Source: Thermoplasmata archaeon
GTDB lineage: Archaea > Thermoplasmatota > Thermoplasmata > Thermoplasmatales > Thermoplasmataceae
Assembly (NCBI GenBank): GCA_021797525.1
Contig: JAJZZQ010000010.1
Coordinates: 1 to 12,701, forward strand
Direction of reading: 5' to 3'
DNA: 12,701 bases
The notes under the pieces are model-generated. The model had not been told where the DNA came from. It made no database searches and saw only the letters and a program-made list of their open reading frames with translations. The translations under genes were made by a program, and so were the position numbers. Positions 1 through 7,400 of the stretch are shown here, piece by piece; position 1 is the first letter of the stretch; every line of letters begins with the position of its first letter.

Positions 1-1
1 G

Positions 2-238
2 GTTGTGTCCGGAAAAAAGGATTATATCAAGACGATGATCAGAGCCTATCGGAACATACCAGAAAGATTCAGTGTTTTGAACATGGTTTCAGACATAGAA
101 AGGGGAGTCGTGATTGCAGAGCTTGAAATACGCTCAAGAAGATCAGTTGATATATTTGAGTTTGAAAATGGTCTGATAAAGAGAGAACGTGAGTACTATG
201 ACGATACCCTCTGGTTGGAATCCGAGGATAAACCTTAA
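2..238 (+). CDS. NTF2/SnoaL-like domain protein, C-terminal part (5' end outside window)
   Basis: The frame is open from the first base, so the gene probably begins upstream; the GTG at 5 is an internal candidate start but would leave only 77 residues, about half of an NTF2-like fold. The visible part shows the usual C-terminal strands of SnoaL-like proteins: two beta strands ending in AELEIR, then a strand with DIFEFENGLI followed by REREYYDD, close to the family pattern 'vdvfefrdGkI...r.YyD'. Members form small cone-shaped alpha+beta barrels with very varied roles (isomerase, cyclase, binding), so no substrate can be named. It ends in TAA 48 bp before the 3' end of the minus-strand tRNA gene. 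The family call rests on the motif seen by eye; the function is unknown. Confidence 0.65.
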   Translation, partial: VVSGKKDYIKTMIRAYRNIPERFSVLNMVSDIERGVVIAELEIRSRRSVDIFEFENGLIKREREYYDDTLWLESEDKP

Positions 239-286
239 AAAATTCTCGAATCCGGGGCAAACTTGGTATAAACTATGCTAACAGAA

Positions 287-358
287 TGGACCGGTCGGGA
301 TTTGAACCCGAGGCCTCCTGCTTGCGAAGCAGGCGATCTACCGCTGATCTACCGGCCC
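287..358 (-). tRNA. tRNA-Ala (anticodon CGC)
   Basis: On the minus strand this 72-nt stretch folds as a full cloverleaf: a 7-bp acceptor stem (GGGCCGG with CCGGTCC), a 4-bp D stem GATC/GATC around AGCGGTA, a 5-bp anticodon stem CCTGC/GCAGG around TTCGCAA, a 5-nt variable loop and a T arm TCGGG-TTCAAAT-CCCGA. The anticodon is CGC (plus-strand 324-326), reading alanine codon GCG. The third acceptor pair is G:U, the G3-U70 identity mark of alanyl-tRNA synthetase, and the discriminator base is A, which fits alanine. CCA is not encoded (the bases that follow are TTC), so it must be added after transcription. No intron is seen. Confidence 0.97.
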
Positions 359-383
359 TTTTAGCAAAGGTAATTCTACCAAT

Positions 384-394
384 TGCTTAAATAA
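384..394. promoter_or_regulatory. Overlapping divergent TATA element for the tRNA-Ala and Hef-like genes
   Basis: The AT-rich element GCTTAAATAA reads as a TATA box on both strands. Its centre (about 388) lies 26 bp before the ATG of the helicase gene at 414, the right distance for a leaderless archaeal transcript. It also lies about 30 bp upstream of the 5' end of the tRNA at 358, which allows a leader of a few bases. The distances are read from the sequence; use in both directions is inferred. Confidence 0.5.
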
Positions 395-413
395 CTAGGT
401 GATATTTTACTCC

Positions 414-1979
414 ATGTCTGATGAGTCAAAGGCTGAGGCTATCAAGCCTAGGGAGTATCAGATAAACCTCTTTAATGTTGCCAGGAAGAGGAACACCCTA
501 ATTGTTCTCCCAACAGGCCTTGGAAAGACTCTGATAGCGGCCATGGTTGCAGAGGATGTTTTAAACAGGGGAGGGAAAGTAATCTTCATGGCTCCAACTA
601 AACCACTGGTTTCACAGCATATGGAAACATTCAGCAAATATCTCAACCTTAAGCCGCCCGATATATTTTCATTCACCGGCGAAATTGATTCAATGGACAG
701 GAGATTTTACTGGACAAGAAGCAGGGTGATCGTCTCCACACCACAGGTGGTATGGAATGACATGAAACGCGGAGACCTTGACATATCCAGTTACGGCCTT
801 CTTATATTTGACGAGGCGCACAGGGCTACTGGAAACTACTCATATGCATTAATATCCAGAAAATTCCTTGAGACAAGGAGCCGGTTGACTCTTGCAATGA
901 CCGCAAGCCCCGGAGGCTCCAGGGAAAAACTAGATGAGATTAGGGAAAACCTCGGGATAGAGGAGGTTCTCATCAAATCTGAGACGGATCCGGATGTTTC
1001 TCCCTATGTTGGAGGTATCACAGTGAAGACAATCAACCTGGACTTGCCTCCGGAATTGAAAGATATAGGAAAAATACTCAGATCTATAATGGATCCTATA
1101 CAGGAAAAGCTTAGGCAGGCCGGAATCATAAGATATAACAGGGCTTCCAGGAAGGAACTGGCTTCAAAGGTTCCGCAGCTGGTAGAGAGAGCAAAGGCCG
1201 GGAATCCTGCCCTTTTCAGCCTTATTCCATATGTCACAGCTCTGATAAGGCTTGACTATGTTATGGAATATATAGAGTCGCAGGGTGCATCAGTTGCCTA
1301 CCAGTATCTTAAGAACATTCTGGAAAGCGAGGATAATTCAATTAAGAGGACAGCCAGGATACTTGAGAAGAATCCGGCTACAATGGATCTGCTCAATTCA
1401 CTTGAAAAGGCTTCCATGGACCAGGATTCCAACCCTAAGCTTTCAAAGGCTCTTCAGCTATGTGAAGAGAAGATTTCATCCAATCCTGAGTCAAGAATAA
1501 TCATATTCACCCATTTCCGTAAAACAGCATCAATTGTGAATGATTATCTTGAGAAACATTCAGCTCTAATAAGGCCTGTGAAGTTTGTAGGGCAGGCCTC
1601 GAAAGAGGGTGACGCAGGGATGAGCCAGAAGGAGCAGGATGAGATACTCTCAAAATTCCGCTCCAATATTTATAATGTGCTTGTTGCCACTTCCGTGGCA
1701 GAGGAAGGCCTTGACATACCTTCCACAGATCTGGTTATATTCTTTGAACCAGTGCCGTCAGAGATCAGAACAATACAGCGGCGAGGCAGGACAGGCAGGA
1801 TGAGGGCAGGGGACGTTTACATCCTCATGTATTCAGGCACGAGGGATGCCGGATATTACTATTCAAGCAGAAAGAAGGAAGCAACAATGGGCAGGAACAT
1901 AGAAAGGACCGTGGCAAAGATAGAAAAAGACACATCTAGAGCTAGAAAAGAACCAACAAACCTGGATGACTTTTTCTGA
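414..1979 (+). CDS. Hef/Mph1-type superfamily 2 helicase, without nuclease domain
   Basis: ATP-dependent DNA helicase or translocase of the Hef/FANCM/Mph1 type, expected to act on stalled or branched replication forks. Numbered from the ATG at 414 (521 aa): N-terminal RecA-like domain with Walker A LPTGLGKT (32-39), DEAH box IFDEAH (131-136) and motif III TAS (163-165). A Hef-type helical insert lies at about 205-345. The second RecA-like domain has RIIIFTHF (361-368), motif V ATSVAEEGLDIP (425-436) and motif VI QRRGRTGR (455-462). In many euryarchaea Hef continues into an ERCC4/XPF nuclease and helix-hairpin-helix domains; here the protein stops about 60 residues after motif VI, so only the helicase half is present. 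The last eight residues, PTNLDDFF, resemble a PCNA-binding PIP box without the first Gln. The frame is open from a GTG at 399, but the ATG at 414 is preferred because a TATA-like box lies 26 bp upstream. The gene ends 4 bp from the convergent rfcS stop. Confidence 0.9.
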   Translation: MSDESKAEAIKPREYQINLFNVARKRNTLIVLPTGLGKTLIAAMVAEDVLNRGGKVIFMAPTKPLVSQHMETFSKYLNLKPPDIFSFTGEIDSMDRRFYWTRSRVIVSTPQVVWNDMKRGDLDISSYGLLIFDEAHRATGNYSYALISRKFLETRSRLTLAMTASPGGSREKLDEIRENLGIEEVLIKSETDPDVSPYVGGITVKTINLDLPPELKDIGKILRSIMDPIQEKLRQAGIIRYNRASRKELASKVPQLVERAKAGNPALFSLIPYVTALIRLDYVMEYIESQGASVAYQYLKNILESEDNSIKRTARILEKNPATMDLLNSLEKASMDQDSNPKLSKALQLCEEKISSNPESRIIIFTHFRKTASIVNDYLEKHSALIRPVKFVGQASKEGDAGMSQKEQDEILSKFRSNIYNVLVATSVAEEGLDIPSTDLVIFFEPVPSEIRTIQRRGRTGRMRAGDVYILMYSGTRDAGYYYSSRKKEATMGRNIERTVAKIEKDTSRARKEPTNLDDFF

Positions 1980-1983
1980 CTTT

Positions 1984-2940
1984 TCAGTTGAACTGGCTCC
2001 CTATGCTTGCTAGCCTTGCCAGGAGGGCATCCATCTGTATCAGATCTGTGGCCCCTTCCACAAGCCTGAATTCAGCCTCACCAAGTGCCATTATTACCTG
2101 AAGCTTCTGCTTTGGAGGAACTTTCTCCCTTCTTATTGAACTGTGCAGGCCTTTTATTATATCTATACCGGACAAACCACGGTCTATGACCATCTGGTCA
2201 AGGTCCTCCCTTGCCTCATCGAAGGCACCAGAGAGTGCCTTGGAGAGGAGCATCCTGAAATCCTTCGGGTTTGCCATACCTGCGATCTCGTATATTCTTG
2301 CAGCACTGATCTCCCCGGAATTGCTGATTGTCTGAAGCACGTTGAGTGCCTTCCTCAGATCTCCTTCGGAAATTGAGTATATTGCTTCCATAGAATCTTC
2401 GCCGAGTGTGAATCCCTCATCTTTTGCTATCTGTTCAAGCCTGGCTTTCATCGAATTATAGTCTATGGGCTTGAACCTCATAACCACAGTCCTGGACTGG
2501 ATTGGGAGAATAATCTGGGAAGAATAGTTGCAGGAAAATATGAATCTTGTAGCTGACGAATAAATTTCCATAGTTCTCCTGAGTGCAGCCTGAGCCTCCT
2601 GTGTGAGCTGGTCAGCCTCATCAAGGAATATTATCTTGAATCCCAATGGATTTGAAGGCCTTATTCTTGCAAAGTCCTTTACGTTCTCTCTGATGACATC
2701 TATCCCTCTTTCATTTGATGCGTTGAGTTCAAGGAAATTCTGTCTCCAGTCCTCGCCAAAAAGTTCCATGGCTATTGCTATTGCTGTTGTTGTTTTTCCA
2801 GTTCCTGCAGGACCGGCGAATATTAGGTGTGGAAGTTGCTTATGATCCACGAATGATTTGATCTTTCTTATATTTGCATCCTGTCCGACTATCTCTGAAA
2901 GTTTTGATGGCCTGTATTTCTCTATCCAGATGTCAATCAT
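1984..2940 (-). CDS. rfcS: Replication factor C small subunit (clamp loader)
   Basis: Small subunit of the archaeal clamp loader, an AAA+ ATPase that with RfcL opens the PCNA ring and loads it on primed DNA. The 318 residues match the usual RfcS length of about 320. Visible parts are the N-terminal WIEKYRP motif (5-11), Walker A GPAGTGKT (43-50), Walker B FLDEAD (105-110), sensor 1 around SCNYSS (136-141), the arginine-finger SRC motif written here as SRT (149-151), sensor 2 GDLRKALN (193-200), and a C-terminal helical collar domain. The arginine is kept; only the Cys of SRC is changed. RfcL is not in the window. The 3' end faces the helicase gene with only 4 bp between the stop codons. The start is the ATG at 2940, which puts the conserved N-terminal motif right at the beginning. 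Confidence 0.97.
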   Translation of the reverse strand: MIDIWIEKYRPSKLSEIVGQDANIRKIKSFVDHKQLPHLIFAGPAGTGKTTTAIAIAMELFGEDWRQNFLELNASNERGIDVIRENVKDFARIRPSNPLGFKIIFLDEADQLTQEAQAALRRTMEIYSSATRFIFSCNYSSQIILPIQSRTVVMRFKPIDYNSMKARLEQIAKDEGFTLGEDSMEAIYSISEGDLRKALNVLQTISNSGEISAARIYEIAGMANPKDFRMLLSKALSGAFDEAREDLDQMVIDRGLSGIDIIKGLHSSIRREKVPPKQKLQVIMALGEAEFRLVEGATDLIQMDALLARLASIGSQFN

Positions 2941-3096
2941 TTTATGTCTCCAGACTTTTATGCGGGAAATCAGGGGATTTATTCCGAATCATGGAACCCT
3001 ATTCCTGCCTCTTTATCCTTGAAATCATTTATTATGAAGTCCCTTTTAATTTTTGCTTATAAATCCATATCAATGCTTTCAATATCCTTCAGGGAA

Positions 3097-3105
3097 GTTT
3101 AATCA
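3097..3105 (+). promoter_or_regulatory. TATA-like box before purN
   Basis: GTTTAATCA is centred at about 3101, 26 bp before the purN ATG at 3127, the spacing of a leaderless archaeal promoter. No ribosome-binding site lies at a workable distance (GAGG touches the ATG), which agrees with a leaderless message. A second TATA-like string, CTTATAAA (3056-3063), is further upstream and is the alternative. Confidence 0.4.
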
Positions 3106-3126
3106 TAGCATTGATTATACAGAGGT

Positions 3127-3747
3127 ATGGGTCAAGTTCCTCGCATAGTTGTAATGGCATCCGGGGAGGGAACAAATTTTCAGCGAATCGTTGATTCTAT
3201 CTCAGATGGTTCATTAAAGGCAAGGATAATTGCTCTCATTTCCAACAGACCGGATTGCGGCGCTGCAAGAAGGGCGAAAGAATATGGAATACCCTCCTAT
3301 CATTTCAGCTGGAAATCAGAGTCAGATTCCAATTTCAGTAACCTTTCCTCGCATCTTCTTAACTTAAAACCTGATCTGATAGTTCTTGCTGGGTTCATGA
3401 GGATACTTCCTCCAGAAATAATATCTGTGTTCAAAATGAAGATTATAAATACACACCCCTCACTTCTTCCATGCTTCGGAGGAATGAATTTTTACGGAGA
3501 AAAAGTGCATAGTGCCGTCATAGACAGCGGCGCTAAATTCAGCGGATGCACAACGCATTTTGTCACAGGTGAGGTGGATGGCGGCCCAATAATTTCACAG
3601 GCTGTTGTTCCCGTCTTAGACAGTGACTCCCCCCAGTCTCTGGCAGAGCGGGTAAAGGAGGTGGAGCATCAGAACCTTATTTCAAGCGTTAAACTGGTTC
3701 TGTCAGGGAATTTCAGGGTTGCCGGCAAGAGAGTCGTGAGGCTTTAA
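3127..3747 (+). CDS. purN: Phosphoribosylglycinamide formyltransferase (GART)
   Basis: Transfers a formyl group from 10-formyl-tetrahydrofolate (or an archaeal pterin equivalent) to GAR, the third step of purine synthesis, in the cytoplasm. The 206 residues match the normal size. The N-terminal phosphate-binding loop is MASGEGTNFQ (10-19), followed by ISNRPDCGAARRA (38-50). The catalytic set is complete: Asn108 and His110 in INTHPSLLP and Asp151 in TGEVDGGP, after the HFVTG segment (144-148). The folate-site segment AGFMRILP (88-95) is also typical. The ATG at 3127 directly precedes the first beta strand, which supports this start. The gene has its own promoter and no co-directional neighbour, and its stop TAA overlaps the stop of the convergent membrane protease gene by 4 bp. 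Confidence 0.96.
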   Translation: MGQVPRIVVMASGEGTNFQRIVDSISDGSLKARIIALISNRPDCGAARRAKEYGIPSYHFSWKSESDSNFSNLSSHLLNLKPDLIVLAGFMRILPPEIISVFKMKIINTHPSLLPCFGGMNFYGEKVHSAVIDSGAKFSGCTTHFVTGEVDGGPIISQAVVPVLDSDSPQSLAERVKEVEHQNLISSVKLVLSGNFRVAGKRVVRL

Positions 3748-4721
3748 ACATTATCAGGAAGATTGCTGTGGTCAGGAGATGGAGGTGGATTTTTCGTCCT
3801 CCAGCGATTGTATGCAACCAGCAGGAATACAAAGGCAACAATGCCCATGAATATTTCATAAAGCAGGGCTAGACTTGTTGGGGCTTCCATTGCTGAATTT
3901 ACTATATAGAGAGAAGTAAATCCATTGAAAAGCCAGTGTATGGGTATATCCATGTAAACACCAAATTTAAGGAACCCCACGGCAAGGATGACAGCCACAG
4001 GAAGTACAGTTATTATTTTTCCCCAGCTCCAGAGGCCGTATGCTTCGTGTGCGTATGCGAATAGAATGCTGGTGGCAGCGATCATTATATAGTCAACCTT
4101 TCCGAATTTTTCACCATATTTTCTTCTGACATGCCCAGGAATGAAGAACACCTTTACGTAGTCAACCCACGATTCTGGGTGATACCTTCTGAGCAGGACC
4201 ACAGCCATAAGGCCAAGAGGTATGATCCTGAATCCAGTTTCCTCAGCAAAGGGTGCATATATAAGGGAAAGGTAAGTTTCAAACGGATGTTGTTCCAGTG
4301 ATGTCTGAATAGAGGTACCCCCTATAGGAACCCCTAATGCTTCCAGGATGATTGTGAGAAAGAGGGTAATGGTGAGGCCGAATGCTGCCATAGCAGCGTA
4401 GAACTGAACTGGCGAGGAAAGGAACCCCTCACCCCTCCACTTTATGCTTACATATATCATGGCCCCGAAAAAAAGAAGATAAAGCACAAAGACAATGGGG
4501 TAGAGATATAAATCACTCAATATATGTATGGGGACCTCAAGAAGCAGGATGAAAAAGTATGGGTAACTTACCTGTGAAAAATGGCTGATCCACTGAGGTG
4601 AGTATATACTATAAATTGAGATCAGGAGAAACAGAAACGCTACTGCCCATCCTATGTAGAAGACTACTTTAAAGAATAAGTCGCCAGGAAAAGCCCTTTC
4701 CAGGGTCTCTGTTTCAGGCAT
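3744..4721 (-). CDS. CPBP-family intramembrane metalloprotease (Rce1/CAAX-protease type)
   Basis: Multi-pass membrane protein of 325 residues with about eight hydrophobic segments and the three motifs of the CPBP (ABI, PF02517) family: EETGFR (160-165, the EExxxR motif), FAYAH (221-225, FxxxH) and HWLFN (262-266, HxxxN). These Glu and His residues form the catalytic site inside the membrane in Rce1-type proteases, so the enzyme looks intact. Eukaryotic relatives cut prenylated CAAX proteins; bacterial ones act in bacteriocin immunity or peptide processing; the archaeal substrate is unknown. The N-terminus (to about residue 18) and the Pro-rich C-tail (NPPPSPDHS) are probably cytosolic. A TATA-like box 27 bp upstream of the ATG suggests its own leaderless transcript, although it lies only 42 bp after the DUF35 gene on the same strand and read-through from the mevalonate operon is possible. 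Confidence 0.88.
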   Translation of the reverse strand: MPETETLERAFPGDLFFKVVFYIGWAVAFLFLLISIYSIYSPQWISHFSQVSYPYFFILLLEVPIHILSDLYLYPIVFVLYLLFFGAMIYVSIKWRGEGFLSSPVQFYAAMAAFGLTITLFLTIILEALGVPIGGTSIQTSLEQHPFETYLSLIYAPFAEETGFRIIPLGLMAVVLLRRYHPESWVDYVKVFFIPGHVRRKYGEKFGKVDYIMIAATSILFAYAHEAYGLWSWGKIITVLPVAVILAVGFLKFGVYMDIPIHWLFNGFTSLYIVNSAMEAPTSLALLYEIFMGIVAFVFLLVAYNRWRTKNPPPSPDHSNLPDNV

Positions 4722-4743
4722 GCAGCGTCATGCAAACAAATGG

Positions 4744-4752
4744 ATAAAAAAT
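4744..4752 (-). promoter_or_regulatory. TATA-like box of the CPBP protease gene
   Basis: On the minus strand TTTTTTATC is centred at 4748, 27 bp before the ATG at 4721. It lies in the 42-bp gap after the DUF35 gene. There is no clear ribosome-binding site before the ATG, which supports separate leaderless transcription. Confidence 0.4.
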
Positions 4753-4763
4753 TTTGGTGAAGT

Positions 4764-5165
4764 TCAGTCCAGAACGAATTTGTAACCATATTCTATTATT
4801 CCGGACTTCCCTTCCTGGCTTATCTTTCGGAATGCTGAGTGGACCCTGCCCCCTATCTCCACTTCACCTGGATCGCAGTCCACAATCTGACCGGTTATTG
4901 AAGGCCCCTCGTCAAGTTTGATGATGGCAAGGACATATGGCCTCTGCCTCGTGAACGCAGGAGGTGCATCATGCACAACCGTGAACGATTCAATCTCGCC
5001 CTTTCCACTGAGTGTGAAGGGCTTCATTTTCCCTATGGAATCTCTGTGGCAGATTGGGCAAACATCTCTTGGCGGAAAGTAGACTCTCTGGCAGTTTCCA
5101 CACCTGTGAGCTACCATTCTGTACCTGTGTTCAGATTCTCTCCAGAACCTTGACAGCTCTCCCAT
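4764..5165 (-). CDS. DUF35 OB-fold/zinc-ribbon protein of the HMGCS-thiolase complex
   Basis: A 133-residue protein with an N-terminal helix, a rubredoxin-like zinc ribbon formed by Cys22, Cys25, Cys36 and Cys39 (CGNC and CPIC), and a C-terminal OB-fold domain (about 50-133). In methanogenic archaea this protein bridges acetoacetyl-CoA thiolase and HMG-CoA synthase in one large complex and helps bind CoA, so that the unfavourable thiolase step is pulled forward. Gene order (HMGCS, thiolase, DUF35) is the same here, which supports the same role. Its ATG follows the thiolase stop directly (TAG then ATG), and the ribosome-binding site GGTGAG lies inside the end of the thiolase gene, so translation is probably coupled. 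All four zinc ligands are present. Confidence 0.93.
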   Translation of the reverse strand: MGELSRFWRESEHRYRMVAHRCGNCQRVYFPPRDVCPICHRDSIGKMKPFTLSGKGEIESFTVVHDAPPAFTRQRPYVLAIIKLDEGPSITGQIVDCDPGEVEIGGRVHSAFRKISQEGKSGIIEYGYKFVLD

Positions 5166-6338
5166 CTACTCACCCCCCAGAATGTGGACAACAGAATTGG
5201 AGCCTGTCCCACCCATATTATGGGTCATGGCAACCTTTGCCCCCTTTACCTGTCTGTCTCCTGCTTTTCCCTTGAGCTGGTTGTAGGCCTCCACCAACTG
5301 GCCTACTCCTGTAGCGCCCAGAGGGTTGCCTTTCGCCTTCAATCCTCCAGAAGGGTTTACAGGGATAGATCCCTTAAGTGAGATCTCCTCGTACACCAGA
5401 TTCTTAGCTTTTCCTCTTTCAGCGAATCCCAGTTCCTCAAGTTCAAGAAGGCCATAGATGCTGTATGAGTCATGAAGTTCAACCAGGGAAATGTCACTGT
5501 TTTTAATTTTGGCTTTTTCAAGTGCCTTTCTGCCTGCCATCTTAGCTGAATCAAGGCTGTAGAGGCTCTTTCTGCTGTGTACTGCCAGGTAATCCTGTGC
5601 ATCTGCAGATGCCAGTATTTTTACCCCATCGATTTTGTTCCTTTTAACATATGATTCGGATGCGAGTATCACCGCTGCTGCACCATCACCCATGGCACTG
5701 CAGTCCATTAGATTTAGAGGCTCTGCAATGTCAGTTGCCTTCATAGCTTGTTCAAGGGTTATCTTGTTTCTGTAATGTGCATTTGGGTTCAAGCTTGCGT
5801 TTGCATGGTCATTTACAGATACCATAGAAAGGGCTTCCTTCTCCACATTGAAATCATTCATGTACCTCCGTGCGGTGATAGCTGCAAGTGCAGCCGGAGT
5901 GGCTCCGAAAAACGCTTCCCATTCCCTGTCCAGGACAGAGCTTGTCAAATCAAGAAGTTCCGAACCAAAAATATCTGTCATCTTCTCCACTCCTCCAACC
6001 ATGGCAACATCAAACTCTCCTGATTTTATTCCAAGGTAGGCCTGCCTCACTGCTGCCCCTCCAGAAGCCGTGGATGCCTCTATCCTTATTGCAGGAATAT
6101 GGTATTCTGCAATTCCTGCGAAATCAGCAAGAAGGTCACCTATATTCTCCTGCCCGCTGATAATTCCTGCCAAACTGTTGCTGCCGTAAAGCACCTGTAC
6201 ATCCTTCGAAAATATGCCTGCATTTTCTATTGCTCTCAGTCCTGCCTCAACAGCCAGTTCCCTCAGAGACTTCTCCCAGAGTTCACCGAATTTTGTCTCT
6301 CCTGCACCTATAATGTAAACATCACTCAATTCCTTCAC
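5166..6338 (-). CDS. Archaeal acetoacetyl-CoA thiolase homologue with substituted catalytic residues
   Basis: Member of the archaeal/SCP2-type thiolase family, whose normal task is joining two acetyl-CoA to acetoacetyl-CoA for the mevalonate pathway. Length (390 aa) and conserved blocks fit: [14 protein letters not shown] (11-24), [14 protein letters not shown] (138-151), [13 protein letters not shown] (211-223), [11 protein letters not shown] (327-337). The catalytic positions are changed. The nucleophile motif, normally CASGG, reads TASGG (Thr90, codon ACG). The HDCF motif reads HDSY (Cys to Ser291; His289 kept). The GHP motif reads GNP (His to Asn338). The frame is intact and each codon was checked, so this is not a pseudogene by structure, but classical Claisen thiolase chemistry is unlikely. 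The GTG at 6338 overlaps the HMGCS gene by 17 bp; the in-frame TTG at 6329, with GGTGA five bases before it, is an equally good start and would shorten the protein by three residues. Residue numbers count from the GTG. Confidence 0.92.
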   Translation of the reverse strand: MKELSDVYIIGAGETKFGELWEKSLRELAVEAGLRAIENAGIFSKDVQVLYGSNSLAGIISGQENIGDLLADFAGIAEYHIPAIRIEASTASGGAAVRQAYLGIKSGEFDVAMVGGVEKMTDIFGSELLDLTSSVLDREWEAFFGATPAALAAITARRYMNDFNVEKEALSMVSVNDHANASLNPNAHYRNKITLEQAMKATDIAEPLNLMDCSAMGDGAAAVILASESYVKRNKIDGVKILASADAQDYLAVHSRKSLYSLDSAKMAGRKALEKAKIKNSDISLVELHDSYSIYGLLELEELGFAERGKAKNLVYEEISLKGSIPVNPSGGLKAKGNPLGATGVGQLVEAYNQLKGKAGDRQVKGAKVAMTHNMGGTGSNSVVHILGGE

Positions 6339-7377
6339 CCATCACAATTTTTCCCTTGTTTTTTGCATAAAGAGCATAATCCAGCCACCTTATATTGCTA
6401 AGCATCTCCTTTATTGTTGGAGCTGCATTTCTGTCAAATTCTTCAATTCTATCTGTAACTGTTAAGTCAAAGGCATCTGAACCTGCGCCTGATCCAAAGG
6501 AAACTGCAAGTATTCTGTCCCCTGCCTTGGAAATATCGAGGATAGAGGAGAGGCCAGTCATTGTCGCGGCAGAATATGTGTTGCCGATCACAGGTGTCAG
6601 AAGGCCATCCTTTATCTGTTTGTCATTAAATCCAAGGGTCTTTGCCGCCCTTGAAGGAAACTTTCCGTTAGGCTGGTGAAAAACTGCATAGTCATAGTCT
6701 TCAGGTTTCGTTTTCATCTTTTCCATCATATTTCTTGCAGCAGAAAGAGTATGTCTGAAGTAAGCAGGTTCGCCTGTGAAACGTTCACCATGGGTAGGAT
6801 AAGGTTGGCCCTCCCTCCTCCAGAAATCCGGGGTGTCTGATGTGACAGACAGGGTGCCGTTAATCTCTGCAATTGTGTTTTCCTTTCCAATTATCATGCA
6901 TGTTCCTCCTGCAGATGCAGTATACTCAAGCGCATCTCCGGGTGCTCCCTGTGAGGTATCTGCACCTATGGCCATACCATATTTTATATATCCAGCATCA
7001 ACCATTGCCTTTACATTCTGCATTCCTGCAGTTCCTGCCTTGCAAGCAAATTCGTAATCGGCAGCGAACAGGGAGAAATTTGTGCCAATAGCTGCAGCCA
7101 CTATAGTGGCCGTAGGTTTAACGGCATAAGGATGTGATTCCGATCCCACATAGATTGCACCAATTTCGTCCGGTCGGACTTTAGATCTCTTCAGTGCATT
7201 CCTGGCGGCCTCAACAGAAATTGTGGCCACATCCTCGTCTGGAGCCGGGACAGATTTGCTCAATACGTATATCCCATTCTTTATGGAGTCAACGTCCTCC
7301 CCCCATACCCTTGCGATTTCCTCTGGCTTTATCCTAAATCTGGGTATATAGGAACCGTAACTTACTATTCCTGACAT
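6322..7377 (-). CDS. Hydroxymethylglutaryl-CoA synthase (archaeal type)
   Basis: Condenses acetyl-CoA with acetoacetyl-CoA to HMG-CoA, the committed step toward mevalonate and archaeal isoprenoid lipids. The 351 residues match the archaeal family (about 345-350). The catalytic triad is complete: Glu80 in [12 protein letters not shown], Cys112 in [12 protein letters not shown], and His234 in [10 protein letters not shown]. The GSGAGSDAF segment (296-303) near the C-terminus is also typical. This is the first gene of a three-gene minus-strand operon with thiolase and DUF35; its stop lies inside the start of the thiolase gene. A TATA-like box about 28 bp before the ATG suggests a leaderless message, and a perfect 9-bp inverted repeat lies just upstream of that box. 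Confidence 0.97.
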   Translation of the reverse strand: MSGIVSYGSYIPRFRIKPEEIARVWGEDVDSIKNGIYVLSKSVPAPDEDVATISVEAARNALKRSKVRPDEIGAIYVGSESHPYAVKPTATIVAAAIGTNFSLFAADYEFACKAGTAGMQNVKAMVDAGYIKYGMAIGADTSQGAPGDALEYTASAGGTCMIIGKENTIAEINGTLSVTSDTPDFWRREGQPYPTHGERFTGEPAYFRHTLSAARNMMEKMKTKPEDYDYAVFHQPNGKFPSRAAKTLGFNDKQIKDGLLTPVIGNTYSAATMTGLSSILDISKAGDRILAVSFGSGAGSDAFDLTVTDRIEEFDRNAAPTIKEMLSNIRWLDYALYAKNKGKIVMGEGIE

Positions 7378-7400
7378 AATGTACTGTCAGTCGTAGGAGA

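Noticed and set aside
2941..3126. The 186-bp gap between rfcS and purN as a site for a small gene or RNA
   Set aside because: I see only promoter-like AT-rich strings and a short inverted repeat; the 62-codon frame that crosses it begins inside rfcS antisense and does not look like a protein.
6069..6071. The Thr90 codon of the thiolase as a sequencing error for Cys
   Set aside because: ACG differs from both Cys codons at two or three positions, and two other active-site positions are changed as well, so a single base error cannot explain it.
5748..6401. Several plus-strand open frames of 60-100 codons across the thiolase gene
   Set aside because: They overlap one another in different frames antisense to a well-supported gene, with low-complexity or non-protein-like composition.
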